A DNA stretch of 30,733 nucleotides from positions 1 through 30,733 of the forward strand of contig JBHPHI010000011.1 of NCBI GenBank assembly GCA_042569595.1. Reading direction: 5' to 3'. Source of the DNA: JBHPHI01 sp042569595. GTDB lineage: Bacteria; Patescibacteriota; Microgenomatia; UBA1400; 2-01-FULL-45-11. The position numbers and the translations under genes were made by a program. Below, piece after piece: positions 6,991-14,988 of this stretch. The notes under the pieces are model-generated. The model was not told the origin of the DNA. It saw only the letters and a program-made list of their open reading frames with translations, and did not search any database. Position 1 is the stretch's first letter, and every line of letters starts with the position of its first letter.

Positions 6991-7619
6991 CCGCTATTCT
7001 CTTCTCTCCACTTTTCTATCTCACCATGATTTCCAGATAATAAAACCTTCGGAACATTCATGCTCATGTATTCTTCAGGTCTAGTGTATTGGGGATATTC
7101 GATATAACCAGGCTTTTTGTGAGATTCATCAGAGGCAGACTCTTTACCTCCAAGCACTCCAGGGATTAAACGAACCACGCTGTCCACAACTATCATTGAA
7201 GCAATTTCTCCTCCAGTTAGAACAAAATCTCCTACAGATATCACATCATCTACTAACTCATGCACTCTATGATCTACTCCCTCATAATGACCACAAATTA
7301 AAACTAAATGATTAGCATCAGAAACCTTCACAGCTTTTTGTTGGGTATATCTTTCACCTTTTGCGCTCATTAAAAGCACTTTTGAGCCTTCAATCTTCAA
7401 AGCTTCAATCGATTTACCTATTACATCTACCTTCATTACCATTCCTGGGCCGCCGCCATAAGGCCTATCATCTACAATTTTATGTTTGTCTTCCGCCCAA
7501 TCACGAAGATTGTGAATATTTATCTCTACCAAGCCAGCTTGCCTCGCGCGTTTGACTATAGACTCATCAAACGGCCCCACAAACATTTCTGGAAACAAAG
7601 TAACAATATCAATTTTCAC
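6981..7619 (-). CDS. trmD: tRNA (guanine-N1)-methyltransferase TrmD
   Basis: The protein has 212 aa, starting at a GTG (7619-7617) right below a promoter. It methylates G37 of tRNAs with SAM, preventing +1 frameshifting. The SPOUT trefoil-knot signatures are clear: LFPEMF at the N-terminus, DDRPYGGGPGM (50-60), LICGHYEGVDHRV, ISVGDFVLTGGE and the C-terminal HKKPGYIEYPQYTRPEE. It is a little shorter than the usual 230-250 aa, mainly at the C-terminus. The usual rpsP-rimM-rplS neighbours are absent. It is a single gene, divergent from udk and convergent with the rmlD-like gene. Confidence 0.96.
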   Translation of the reverse strand: MKIDIVTLFPEMFVGPFDESIVKRARQAGLVEINIHNLRDWAEDKHKIVDDRPYGGGPGMVMKVDVIGKSIEALKIEGSKVLLMSAKGERYTQQKAVKVSDANHLVLICGHYEGVDHRVHELVDDVISVGDFVLTGGEIASMIVVDSVVRLIPGVLGGKESASDESHKKPGYIEYPQYTRPEEYMSMNVPKVLLSGNHGEIEKWREENSGKN

Positions 7620-7625
7620 ATATGA

Positions 7626-7634
7626 ATTTTACCA
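7626..7634 (-). promoter_or_regulatory. Extended -10 promoter of trmD, leaderless arrangement
   Basis: Read on the minus strand this is TGGTAAAAT (TGn plus TAAAAT). Six nucleotides (7620-7625) separate it from GTG 7619, so the start codon is the predicted +1. A weak -35 (TTTTAT, plus coordinates 7649-7654) lies at 17 nt. Confidence 0.5.
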
Positions 7635-7641
7635 AATGAGG

Positions 7642-7647
7642 TAAAAT
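7642..7647 (+). promoter_or_regulatory. -10 element for udk
   Basis: TAAAAT, with predicted initiation near 7654, gives a leader of about 19 nt carrying AGGAG at 7664-7668. There is no recognisable -35. Confidence 0.35.
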
Positions 7648-7663
7648 AATAAAAAGAATATTT

Positions 7664-7668
7664 AGGAG
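7664..7668 (+). promoter_or_regulatory. Shine-Dalgarno of udk
   Basis: AGGAG lies 4 nt before GTG 7673 and supports that non-ATG start. Confidence 0.65.
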
Positions 7669-7672
7669 CATT

Positions 7673-8296
7673 GTGAGCTACATAATTGGAATAGGCGGTG
7701 GCACGGGTTCTGGTAAAACCACTATAGCCGAAGAAATAGTCAAGAAATTTTCAAAGGAAGAAGTAACAAGCGTTGCTTTTGATCATTACTACAAAGACAT
7801 ATCTCACTTGAATTTGGAAGAAAGAAGCAAGCAAAATTTCGATCATCCAGACTCCTTAGACGCAGATCTATTAGTAGCACATATTAAATCTCTCAAAAAC
7901 GGAAAAAGTATAGAGCGTCCTTCTTATGACTTTAGTCAACATATAAGATTGACTGAAACAACCACCATTCAACCTTCTCCAGTCATCATTATCGAAGGCA
8001 TACTGACCCTTTCTTATCCAGAACTAGTATCTCTATTTGATATGAAAATATTTGTAGATACCGAAGCAGATATTAGGTTCATTAGAAGGCTAAAAAGAGA
8101 TATTGAGGAGAGAAGCAGGTCATTGGACAGCGTTGTTGGTCAATATCAAGACACAGTTAGGCCCATGCACATTGAATTTGTAGAACCAAGTAAAAGAGTG
8201 GCAGATATGATCATCCCAGAAGGTAGAAACGATGCAGCCATTGACACTCTTATCTCATTTGTTAGTGATCAAATAAAGAGTTTTTCAAAAGAGTAG
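7673..8296 (+). CDS. udk: Uridine kinase
   Basis: The protein has 207 aa from GTG 7673. It phosphorylates uridine/cytidine to UMP/CMP in pyrimidine salvage. The P-loop GGTGSGKT lies at 9-16. FDHYYKDISHLNLEERSKQNFDHPDSLD is the nucleoside-binding signature, followed by ERPSYDFSQHIR, VIIIEGILTL (Walker B-like) and the lid arginines RFIRRLKRDIEERSRSLDSV. The C-terminus PSKRVADMIIPEG is also canonical. Length matches the family. It is a stand-alone housekeeping gene between two sugar-biosynthesis operons. A salvage role suits an organism with limited de novo nucleotide synthesis, but that is inference. Confidence 0.96.
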   Translation: MSYIIGIGGGTGSGKTTIAEEIVKKFSKEEVTSVAFDHYYKDISHLNLEERSKQNFDHPDSLDADLLVAHIKSLKNGKSIERPSYDFSQHIRLTETTTIQPSPVIIIEGILTLSYPELVSLFDMKIFVDTEADIRFIRRLKRDIEERSRSLDSVVGQYQDTVRPMHIEFVEPSKRVADMIIPEGRNDAAIDTLISFVSDQIKSFSKE

Positions 8297-8346
8297 AAAT
8301 TTCAAATAATTACTATTCAACAAACCTCCTAAAATCATACTTTCTC

Positions 8347-8355
8347 TGATATCAT
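8347..8355 (+). promoter_or_regulatory. Extended -10 promoter of the ugd operon, leaderless arrangement
   Basis: TG-A-TATCAT is separated from ATG 8362 by 6 nt. No convincing -35 and no Shine-Dalgarno were seen. Confidence 0.45.
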
Positions 8356-8361
8356 AACTAC

Positions 8362-9651
8362 ATGAATATAACTGTCATAGGCACGGGATTTGTTGGTGTT
8401 GTCACATCAGCAGTTTTTGCAGAATTTAGCAATAAAGTATATGCCCTAGATGTTGATGAAAAGAAGATAGAATCTCTTTCAAAGGGAGAGGTGCCTTTCT
8501 ATGAACCAGACCTTAAAGAACTAGTTTCTTCTGGATTAGAAAGTGGCAACCTAGTTTTTACTACTAGTTACGAGCAATCCATTTCAGACTCAGAAGTTAT
8601 TATGATTTCTGTAGGCACCCCTTCTGCTGCAGATGGAACTGCAGATCTAAAATACATTAAAGCAGCTAGTCAATCACTGGCACCTTTTATAAAAGATAAT
8701 GCAATCATTGCCATCAAAAGCACGGTTCCTCCAGGAACAAATGACATAATCAAAAAAATTATCCAAGAAACAACCAATAAAAACTTTTTCATAGTTTCGC
8801 TACCAGAGTTTTTAAAAGAGGGATCAGCAGTTTTCGACACCAAGAATCCAGACAGAGTAGTTATTGGCGCCAGAGACAAAAATGTTATCAAAAAACTATT
8901 ATCCATTCACAAACCACTGGGAGGCGAAAGAATCATTGTCACTCCAGAAAGTGCTCAGATGGCCAAATATTCTGCAAATGCCTATCTTGCTCAGAGAATT
9001 ACTTTTATTAATCAAATTGCAAATTTATGTGAAAAAAACGGAGCTGATGTGGACCAAGTCACTCAGGTTATGGGGGCAGATAAAAGAATAGGATCTCATT
9101 ATTGGTATCCGGGTCTTGGATATGGTGGCTCTTGCTTTCCCAAAGACGTTAAAGAGCTTGCAGCCTATTCTCTTTCAGTAGGGGAAGGTGATGGTCTATT
9201 TGTAAAACTAGACGAGCTAAATGAAAGAAGAATTCCAAAACTTATGAAAAAATTTGAAGGCAAGGTCGGTGGTTGGGAAGGAAAAACTGTAGCCATACTT
9301 GGGTTGTCATTCAAGCCAAACACTGACGACATGCGTGAAGCTCCAAGTCTAACAGTTATTCCAATCCTTCAGCAAAAAGGTGCCAAAATTAAAGTCTATG
9401 ACCCAAAATCCACACATGTTGCCAAAGACTTTTTAGAAAATGTTGAATATTCAGAATCTCTATGGGAAGTTTTTCAAGAAGTAGATGTTGCTATTCTACT
9501 CATAGAGTGGGATGAGTTTTTAAGACTGGATCCAAACAAAATCAAACAAACCATGAAGGGTAGCTGGTTTATTGACACTAGAAATCAGTACAACAAAGAA
9601 ACAATTGAGGACTCAGGGTTAAAATATATCGGAATCGGTGCAAATGAATAA
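8362..9651 (+). CDS. ugd: UDP-glucose 6-dehydrogenase
   Basis: A 429-aa protein of the UDP-glucose/GDP-mannose dehydrogenase family. It oxidises UDP-glucose to UDP-glucuronate with 2 NAD+. The N-terminal Rossmann GTGFVG (7-12), VGTPSAADGTADLKYI, the catalytic SLPEFLKEGSAV (Glu) and GYGGSCFPKD with nucleophile Cys258 are present. The C-terminal UDP-binding domain has AILGLSFKPNTDDMREAPS. Length is typical of TuaD/Ugd, and the UDP-glucose preference is the commonest choice for this motif set. It heads a long unit of nucleotide-sugar and glycosyltransferase genes running to 16179. Confidence 0.93.
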   Translation: MNITVIGTGFVGVVTSAVFAEFSNKVYALDVDEKKIESLSKGEVPFYEPDLKELVSSGLESGNLVFTTSYEQSISDSEVIMISVGTPSAADGTADLKYIKAASQSLAPFIKDNAIIAIKSTVPPGTNDIIKKIIQETTNKNFFIVSLPEFLKEGSAVFDTKNPDRVVIGARDKNVIKKLLSIHKPLGGERIIVTPESAQMAKYSANAYLAQRITFINQIANLCEKNGADVDQVTQVMGADKRIGSHYWYPGLGYGGSCFPKDVKELAAYSLSVGEGDGLFVKLDELNERRIPKLMKKFEGKVGGWEGKTVAILGLSFKPNTDDMREAPSLTVIPILQQKGAKIKVYDPKSTHVAKDFLENVEYSESLWEVFQEVDVAILLIEWDEFLRLDPNKIKQTMKGSWFIDTRNQYNKETIEDSGLKYIGIGANE

Positions 9652-10594
9652 AATTTTTATAACGGGAGCTACAGGTTTTGTTGGATCACATCTGATTGAG
9701 TACTTGTTAGGGTTGGAAAAATACGAAATTTATGGAACCAGCTTCGGGTCTGATGAAGGTTTTGTTAAAGACCTTATTGGAGATAACTTAAGACAGTTAA
9801 ATCTTTTAGACGAAGGAGAAATAAAGTCATTAGTTTTAGATTTAAAACCTGAGTTCGTGGTTCATTTAGCAGCCCTTTCATCTCCTCATAAAAGCACAGA
9901 AAATCCAACAAAAACTATCACCAACAACATTAGCGCACAAATAAACCTACTAGAAGCAATAAAACTTCTTGAAGATCCACCTACAACCTTAATTATTGGC
10001 TCTGCAGAAGAATATGGCCTCGTAGATGGAAAGCATATTCCAATAGACGAATCTACCCCTTTAAACCCAGCCAATCCATACGCTGTTTCAAAAGTATCTC
10101 AAGATTATTTAGGACTTCAATATTACAACTCTAACAATTTACCCATCATTAGGATTAGACCATTCAATCATACTGGTGAAAGAAGATCTCCTACATTTGT
10201 GCTTCCAGCTTTCGCCAAACAAATTGCAGAAATTGAGGTGGGAAAAAAAGGTGGGTTAGAAGTAAAAGGCGACTTAACGGTTACCAGAGACTTTACTGAC
10301 GTAAAAGATATGGTTATAGCCTACGAATTAGCTCTTCATAAATGCCAGCCAGGAGAAATATACAACATTGGATCCGGAAAAGGGGTTGTTATCCAAGATT
10401 TGCTAGATCTGATAATATCAAAATCAAATACAAATATTAGTGTTAAAAAAGAAGATGCCAAACCATCAAAGGTTAGGCAATTAATTTGCAACCCAGGCAA
10501 GTTTCACCAAGCTACGGGCTGGGAGGCAAAAATTCCTTTGCAAGACACTGTGCAAAGAGTATTAAATTATTGGAGAGAACAAATTAAGGAGTAA
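9644..10594 (+). CDS. rmd: GDP-6-deoxy-4-keto-D-mannose reductase (RMD-like)
   Basis: The protein has 316 aa from ATG 9644, overlapping the ugd stop as ATGAATAA; an in-frame GTG at 9638 is less likely. It is an extended SDR: GATGFVG (8-14), HLAALSSPHKSTENP, the catalytic segment GSAEEYG (Ser120) and Y146-x3-K150. FNHTGERRSPTFVLPAFAKQIA and GDLTVTRDFTDVKDMV resemble RMD, which makes GDP-D-rhamnose. Fcl/GMER, which makes GDP-L-fucose, has a catalytic Cys in SSCIYP. That Cys is absent here, which favours a simple reductase. The GMD gene directly downstream supports the pathway assignment. Confidence 0.8.
   Translation: MNKIFITGATGFVGSHLIEYLLGLEKYEIYGTSFGSDEGFVKDLIGDNLRQLNLLDEGEIKSLVLDLKPEFVVHLAALSSPHKSTENPTKTITNNISAQINLLEAIKLLEDPPTTLIIGSAEEYGLVDGKHIPIDESTPLNPANPYAVSKVSQDYLGLQYYNSNNLPIIRIRPFNHTGERRSPTFVLPAFAKQIAEIEVGKKGGLEVKGDLTVTRDFTDVKDMVIAYELALHKCQPGEIYNIGSGKGVVIQDLLDLIISKSNTNISVKKEDAKPSKVRQLICNPGKFHQATGWEAKIPLQDTVQRVLNYWREQIKE
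10586..10591 (+). promoter_or_regulatory. Shine-Dalgarno of gmd
   Basis: AAGGAG lies 9 nt before ATG 10601. It is the main strong internal ribosome binding site in the ugd unit. Confidence 0.6.
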
Positions 10595-10600
10595 ACAATT

Positions 10601-11560
10601 ATGCAAAAAAAAGCATTGATTACCGGGATAACTGGTCAAGACGGATCTTATTTAGCGGAGCTATTATTAGAAAAAGGATACGATGTTTACGGTCTCACCA
10701 GGAGAACTAGTACTCCAAATTATGATCGCATAAAAGACATTGTGGACAAAATCACCTTAGTCCAAGGAGACTTGCTCGATCAACACTCTCTCACTTCTGC
10801 TATAAAAGATATTGAGCCAGATGAGGTGTACAATCTTGCAGCGCAAAGCTTTGTCCCCACCTCTTGGAATCAGCCAGTTTTAACGGGTGAGTTTACTGCG
10901 CTTGGAGTAACGCGCATTCTTGAAGCAGTTAGATTAGCAAAACCTGATACAAAATTTTATCAAGCAAGCAGTAGCGAAATGTTTGGCCAGGTCAGAGAAA
11001 CTCCTCAAAATGAAAGCACTCCATTTTACCCAAGAAGTCCTTATGGGGTTGCAAAAGTATATGGTCACTGGATAACAGTAAACTACAGAGAATCATACGA
11101 CTTATATGCCACATCAGGAATCCTTTTTAATCACGAATCCCCAAGGAGAGGACTGGAGTTCGTCACTAGAAAAATCACTCACGCAGTAGCCAGAATAAAA
11201 CTTGGAAAACAAAAAGTTTTAAAACTCGGAAACTTAGACTCAAAAAGAGACTGGGGATACGCTAAGGAATATGTAGAAGCCATGTGGCTTATGTTACAAC
11301 AAGACTCTCCAGATGACTTTGTAGTAGGTACGGGAGAAACTCATTCTGTTGAAGAGTTTGTAAAAGCCTCATTTGATGTGGTTGATCTTGATTGGCAAAA
11401 ATATGTAGAAATAGACCCAGCCTTTATCCGTCCCGCAGAAGTAGAGCTTCTTGTGGCGGATCCAAAAAAGACAGAAAAAAAACTTGGATGGAAGTTTTCC
11501 ACAAACTACAAGAAACTTGCTGAAATCATGGTAAAAGAAGATTTGGAAAGAGAAAAATAA
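10601..11560 (+). CDS. gmd: GDP-mannose 4,6-dehydratase
   Basis: A 319-aa SDR that converts GDP-D-mannose to GDP-4-keto-6-deoxymannose. Hallmarks are GITGQDGSYLAELLLEKGYDVYGLTRR (GITGQDG at 9-15), NLAAQSFVPTSW, SSSEMFGQ (Ser124, Glu126), Y148-x3-K152, ILFNHESPRRGLEFVTRKIT and KRDWGYAKEYVEAMW. The usual catalytic Thr of the T-x-E motif is Ser here. It is slightly shorter than many GMDs (about 345-370 aa). Together with the upstream reductase it forms a two-step GDP-D-rhamnose route. GDP-mannose supply (ManC) is not encoded in the window. Confidence 0.94.
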   Translation: MQKKALITGITGQDGSYLAELLLEKGYDVYGLTRRTSTPNYDRIKDIVDKITLVQGDLLDQHSLTSAIKDIEPDEVYNLAAQSFVPTSWNQPVLTGEFTALGVTRILEAVRLAKPDTKFYQASSSEMFGQVRETPQNESTPFYPRSPYGVAKVYGHWITVNYRESYDLYATSGILFNHESPRRGLEFVTRKITHAVARIKLGKQKVLKLGNLDSKRDWGYAKEYVEAMWLMLQQDSPDDFVVGTGETHSVEEFVKASFDVVDLDWQKYVEIDPAFIRPAEVELLVADPKKTEKKLGWKFSTNYKKLAEIMVKEDLEREK

Positions 11561-11563
11561 GCA

Positions 11564-12721
11564 ATGAGAGCCGTAGTCGTTATTCCAACTTACAATGAAA
11601 AAGAAAACATTGGACCATTAATAGAGGCAATTCAAAAGGAATTTAAAAAATCTCCAAACAACTTCAAAAATCATATTTTAGTTGTTGACGATTCTTCTCC
11701 TGATGGAACAGCTAAAGAAGCAAAAAAGAAACAAAAAAAATTCAAGAACGTTCATTTGCTTTCAAATCCTAAAAAAGAAGGGCTTGGAGGAGCGTATTTA
11801 AAGGGAATGAGTTATGCCGTAGACAAACTCAAAGCGGACGTTCTTATGCAGTTTGACGCTGATTTTTCTCATGACCCAAAAAGAATTCCAGAATTTTTGA
11901 AAGCCATTAATAATGGAAGTGATATGGTTTTAGGATCAAGGTACATAAAAGGCGGGACCATTCCAGATGATTGGGGATTCCATAGAAAGTTTCTAAGTTT
12001 CTTTGGAAATTGGACAATTAGAGTTGTAATGACTTATTTCAGCATTCATGACTGGACTACTGGATATAGAGCTATAAAAAAAGAAGTATTTAGATCAGTT
12101 AAAAACGAACTCAATAAAGAAAGATTTTTTGGATATACTTTTCAAATTGGATTTTTACACAAAGCCATAAGGAAAGGATATAAAGTCAGCGAGGTTCCGA
12201 TAAACTTTATCGACAGAACCATCGGAAAATCAAAACTCGGTCCAGAGTACGTTAAAAACACTCTAATCTATATAATTAAAACAAGAATTGGAGAGATTAT
12301 GAAAAGTAGAATATTTAAATTTGCGTTTGTTGGAGGAGTCGGTGCCTTAGTTCAAATTTCAACCCTGCAACTATATAGATCATTATTCCCATTTCAAATA
12401 GCATTTTTTTTAGCAATAGAATCAGCCGTAGCCTCAAATTTTATCTTCAATAATATTTGGACCTTTTCTGACAGGAAGTTAAAAGCAGTTCAGATACCAA
12501 AGAAGTTTGTTCAATTTAACATCGCTTCTGCGGGGTCAATTATTATTCAGCAAATAGTTGCTCTTATAGGGGAGAACACAGTTGGTTTAGTACCTTTGTT
12601 TGTCGTTCCAGTTATAAGCTTCAATTTCGACACAGGAACACTATACGCTGTTTTAGGAATCTTGATTGGAATGTTTTGGAACTTTTTTGCATACAATAAG
12701 TTCATCTGGAAAAAGAAATAA
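11564..12721 (+). CDS. Polyprenol-phosphate mannosyl/glucosyl transferase (DPM1-like GT2) fused to GtrA
   Basis: A 385-aa, two-domain protein. Residues 1-245 are a DPM1-like GT2: IPTYNEKENI, VVDDSSPDGT, the DAD motif (Asp98-x-Asp100), LGSRYIKGG, and TGYRAIKKEV in the acceptor region. From about residue 250 a GtrA domain follows with four TMs: KFAFVGGVGALVQ, NFIFNNIWTFSDR, and a final FNFFAYNKFIWKKK-like stretch. The GT2 half would make polyprenol-P-sugar on the inner face. GtrA proteins are proposed to move or help translocate such lipids. The fusion provides exported sugar donors for the GT-C enzymes encoded next to it. It starts 3 nt after gmd. Confidence 0.9.
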   Translation: MRAVVVIPTYNEKENIGPLIEAIQKEFKKSPNNFKNHILVVDDSSPDGTAKEAKKKQKKFKNVHLLSNPKKEGLGGAYLKGMSYAVDKLKADVLMQFDADFSHDPKRIPEFLKAINNGSDMVLGSRYIKGGTIPDDWGFHRKFLSFFGNWTIRVVMTYFSIHDWTTGYRAIKKEVFRSVKNELNKERFFGYTFQIGFLHKAIRKGYKVSEVPINFIDRTIGKSKLGPEYVKNTLIYIIKTRIGEIMKSRIFKFAFVGGVGALVQISTLQLYRSLFPFQIAFFLAIESAVASNFIFNNIWTFSDRKLKAVQIPKKFVQFNIASAGSIIIQQIVALIGENTVGLVPLFVVPVISFNFDTGTLYAVLGILIGMFWNFFAYNKFIWKKK

Positions 12722-12730
12722 TCATCTTCG

Positions 12731-14233
12731 ATGAAATCACTTACCATCAAAAAAACTGAATTAATTTTTTTATTTACAATTGTAGTAATAGGAACCTTTT
12801 TTAGGTTGTACAGAATTTCCGATACCGTTATGTTTTTAGGCGACCAAGGAAGGGATGCCATAATTGCGAAAAACATATTAAAAGAAGGAGACATTGCTCT
12901 AATAGGTCCAGTTACAAGCGTGGGAAATATGTACTTGGGTCCTTTTTATTACTACTTTATGGTTCCTTGGCTTGCTCTTTCATATCCAAATCCAATTGGA
13001 CCAGCAGTTGGGGTAGCTCTTGTAGGAGTGGCAACTATTCCACTGCTTTACTTTATTACAAAGAATATGTTTTCAAAAAATGCAGCGTATTTTGCCACGT
13101 CTATTTTCACATTTTCATCAGTTGCAATTAGTCAGGTAAGGTTTTCATGGAACCCCAACTTAGCTCCCACAGTAGGACTACTTATCTTTTACTTTTTATA
13201 TAAAGCTGTCAAAGAAAAGAAGTACAAATATTTAACCTGGTCAATTATTATGTATGCCATCATTATTCAACTTCACTATATGGCAGCACTTCTAGCCGGA
13301 TTTATTGGGTTAGTGTGGATATATCTTTTGTATAAAAACAAAAAAGACAGAAAAAAAATTGCAAAAAACACCCTAATAGGTTTTGTATTTTTGTTTATTT
13401 CAACTATTCCTCTTTTTGTGTTCAATCAAAGACACAACGGAATTATTCAAAAAGGATTTTCAAGCTTTTTTACGTCTTCAGAAGAACACATAAGACCAAT
13501 TTCCCGAATTGAAAAAATAATAAGCGACATCAATGGAAATGCTCATAAACTGACCACACAAACGTATGGAACAGATTCAATTATTGAAGATCAAATCGGG
13601 TTGGTATTAATAATTATTGGTTTAATAATCTCTTATAAAAAAACTAAAAAATCAAAAATTGATTCACTAAATGTGCTAACTCTTTGGTTTGCTGTTTCTT
13701 TAGGGGCAATGAGTTTGTACAGTAGTTCAATTTTTACTCATTACATAAGCTACACACAGGTAGTTGCTTATATATTAATAGGGGTTGTGCTATCAGAGTA
13801 TTCCAGAATCAATAAGCATGTAAAGGTTATAGCAGCAGCTCTTAGCCTGATTATTATTGCCTCAAATTTAAAGACATCCCCAAGCCTAATAAAAGGCCAG
13901 TCACACCTAAAAGTTGCAAAAGACACTAGCGCTTCAATATATGAAAGAGTTAACAAAGATGAAAAATACAACATAGTTCTCATTTCAGGAACAGGTGATA
14001 TTGATGCGCAAAAATACAGATATTTTCTAGAAACCACAGACAATCCACCAGTTCAAAAAGAAAAAAGAGGAGAAGTAGAGTCCTTATATATTATTCAGGA
14101 AGACTATTTTGATACCAAAGCAATTGACTCACCCATATACGAAATTGTTGTCTTCCCAGACAAGGAGCCGAAAGAAGTGTATTCTATAAACAACGGACCC
14201 ACTATTACAGTATTAAGAAAAAATAATGAATAA
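12731..14233 (+). CDS. GT39-type (PMT/ArnT-like) GT-C membrane glycosyltransferase, GDQGRD type
   Basis: A 500-aa protein with about 11 hydrophobic segments and a soluble C-terminal part. After the first TM, RLYRISDTVMFLGDQGRD places Asp38-Gln39 where PMT/ArnT enzymes carry the catalytic DE pair in the first periplasmic loop. LIGPVTSVG, GPFYYY, FSWNPNLAP and IIQLHYMA are shared with the enzyme at 17689. GT39 enzymes use polyprenol-phosphate sugars outside the membrane. The acceptor (glycan, lipid or protein) is unknown. It lies 9 nt after the DPM1-GtrA gene, which probably supplies the donor, and overlaps the next gene by 8 nt. Confidence 0.82.
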   Translation: MKSLTIKKTELIFLFTIVVIGTFFRLYRISDTVMFLGDQGRDAIIAKNILKEGDIALIGPVTSVGNMYLGPFYYYFMVPWLALSYPNPIGPAVGVALVGVATIPLLYFITKNMFSKNAAYFATSIFTFSSVAISQVRFSWNPNLAPTVGLLIFYFLYKAVKEKKYKYLTWSIIMYAIIIQLHYMAALLAGFIGLVWIYLLYKNKKDRKKIAKNTLIGFVFLFISTIPLFVFNQRHNGIIQKGFSSFFTSSEEHIRPISRIEKIISDINGNAHKLTTQTYGTDSIIEDQIGLVLIIIGLIISYKKTKKSKIDSLNVLTLWFAVSLGAMSLYSSSIFTHYISYTQVVAYILIGVVLSEYSRINKHVKVIAAALSLIIIASNLKTSPSLIKGQSHLKVAKDTSASIYERVNKDEKYNIVLISGTGDIDAQKYRYFLETTDNPPVQKEKRGEVESLYIIQEDYFDTKAIDSPIYEIVVFPDKEPKEVYSINNGPTITVLRKNNE

Positions 14234-14981
14234 ACCCTATTTATCAGTCATAATTCCAGCTTTCAATGAGTCTGAAAATTTCAAAAATGGAAAAATTCAT
14301 GAAATGTACGACTATCTCAAAAAACAAAATTACAGTTTTGAAATAGTGTTTGTAGACGATGGCTCAACTGATGACACCGCAAATAAACTTAAAGATTTTA
14401 GTAAAAACAAACCGGAAGTAAAAATAATTTTAGAAAATCACAAAGGAAAGGGTCCAGCCGTCAGTTCAGGAATGATAAATTCAGTTGGGGAAAACAGATT
14501 ATTTACAGATTTTGATCAAGCCACGCCAATTCAAGAGGTAGAAAAACTGTTGCCTTTTAGAAATAGAGGCTACGACATTATTATTGGATCAAGGGAAGTT
14601 CAGGGAGCAAAAAGAGAAAAAGAGCCGTTTCATAGGCATTTGATGGGAAAGGGATTTAATATTATTGTAAAAATTCTTGTTGTAAGAGGCATAAATGATA
14701 CACAATGTGGGTTCAAACTATTAAGCGAAAAAGCAACAAAGCACATATTTCCAAAACTAACAGTTTCAAAACAAATCGCACAAAGAAAAGACGCCTTCAC
14801 TGGAGCATTTGATGTTGAGATGATTTTCTTGGGAAGAAAGAGTGGGTACAAAATTGCAGAAGTGCCAGTGTACTGGCAACACTTTAAAACAAACAGAGTT
14901 AGTCCAATAAAAGACTCAATGAGAATGTTATTTGAGGTAATAAAAATTAGACTAAATTCAATTTTTGGTAAATACAAATAA
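14226..14981 (+). CDS. ALG5-like polyprenol-phosphate glycosyltransferase (GT2)
   Basis: A 251-aa GT-A protein: SVIIPAFNESENF, VFVDDGSTDDT, then the donor-metal motif DFDQATPI (Asp95-x-Asp97) and IIGSREVQGAKREKEPFHRHLMGKGFN. CGFKLLSEKATKHIFP and the C-terminal EVPVYWQHF match dolichyl/undecaprenyl-phosphate glucosyltransferases of the ALG5/DPM subfamily. It is likely soluble or peripheral, as no clear TM is seen. It would charge a lipid carrier with glucose or a related sugar for the neighbouring GT-C enzymes. Its start overlaps the preceding stop (ATGAATAA), suggesting coupled translation. Confidence 0.88.
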   Translation: MNKPYLSVIIPAFNESENFKNGKIHEMYDYLKKQNYSFEIVFVDDGSTDDTANKLKDFSKNKPEVKIILENHKGKGPAVSSGMINSVGENRLFTDFDQATPIQEVEKLLPFRNRGYDIIIGSREVQGAKREKEPFHRHLMGKGFNIIVKILVVRGINDTQCGFKLLSEKATKHIFPKLTVSKQIAQRKDAFTGAFDVEMIFLGRKSGYKIAEVPVYWQHFKTNRVSPIKDSMRMLFEVIKIRLNSIFGKYK

Positions 14982-14988
14982 GCAACTT

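Larger units (their letters stand above)
7626..7647. repeat. Perfect 8-bp inverted repeat in the trmD-udk divergent promoter
   Basis: ATTTTACC (7626-7633), a 6-nt spacer, then GGTAAAAT (7640-7647). Each arm contains the -10 of one of the two divergent genes. It could be an operator, or simply two copies of the same promoter element back to back. Confidence 0.6.
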
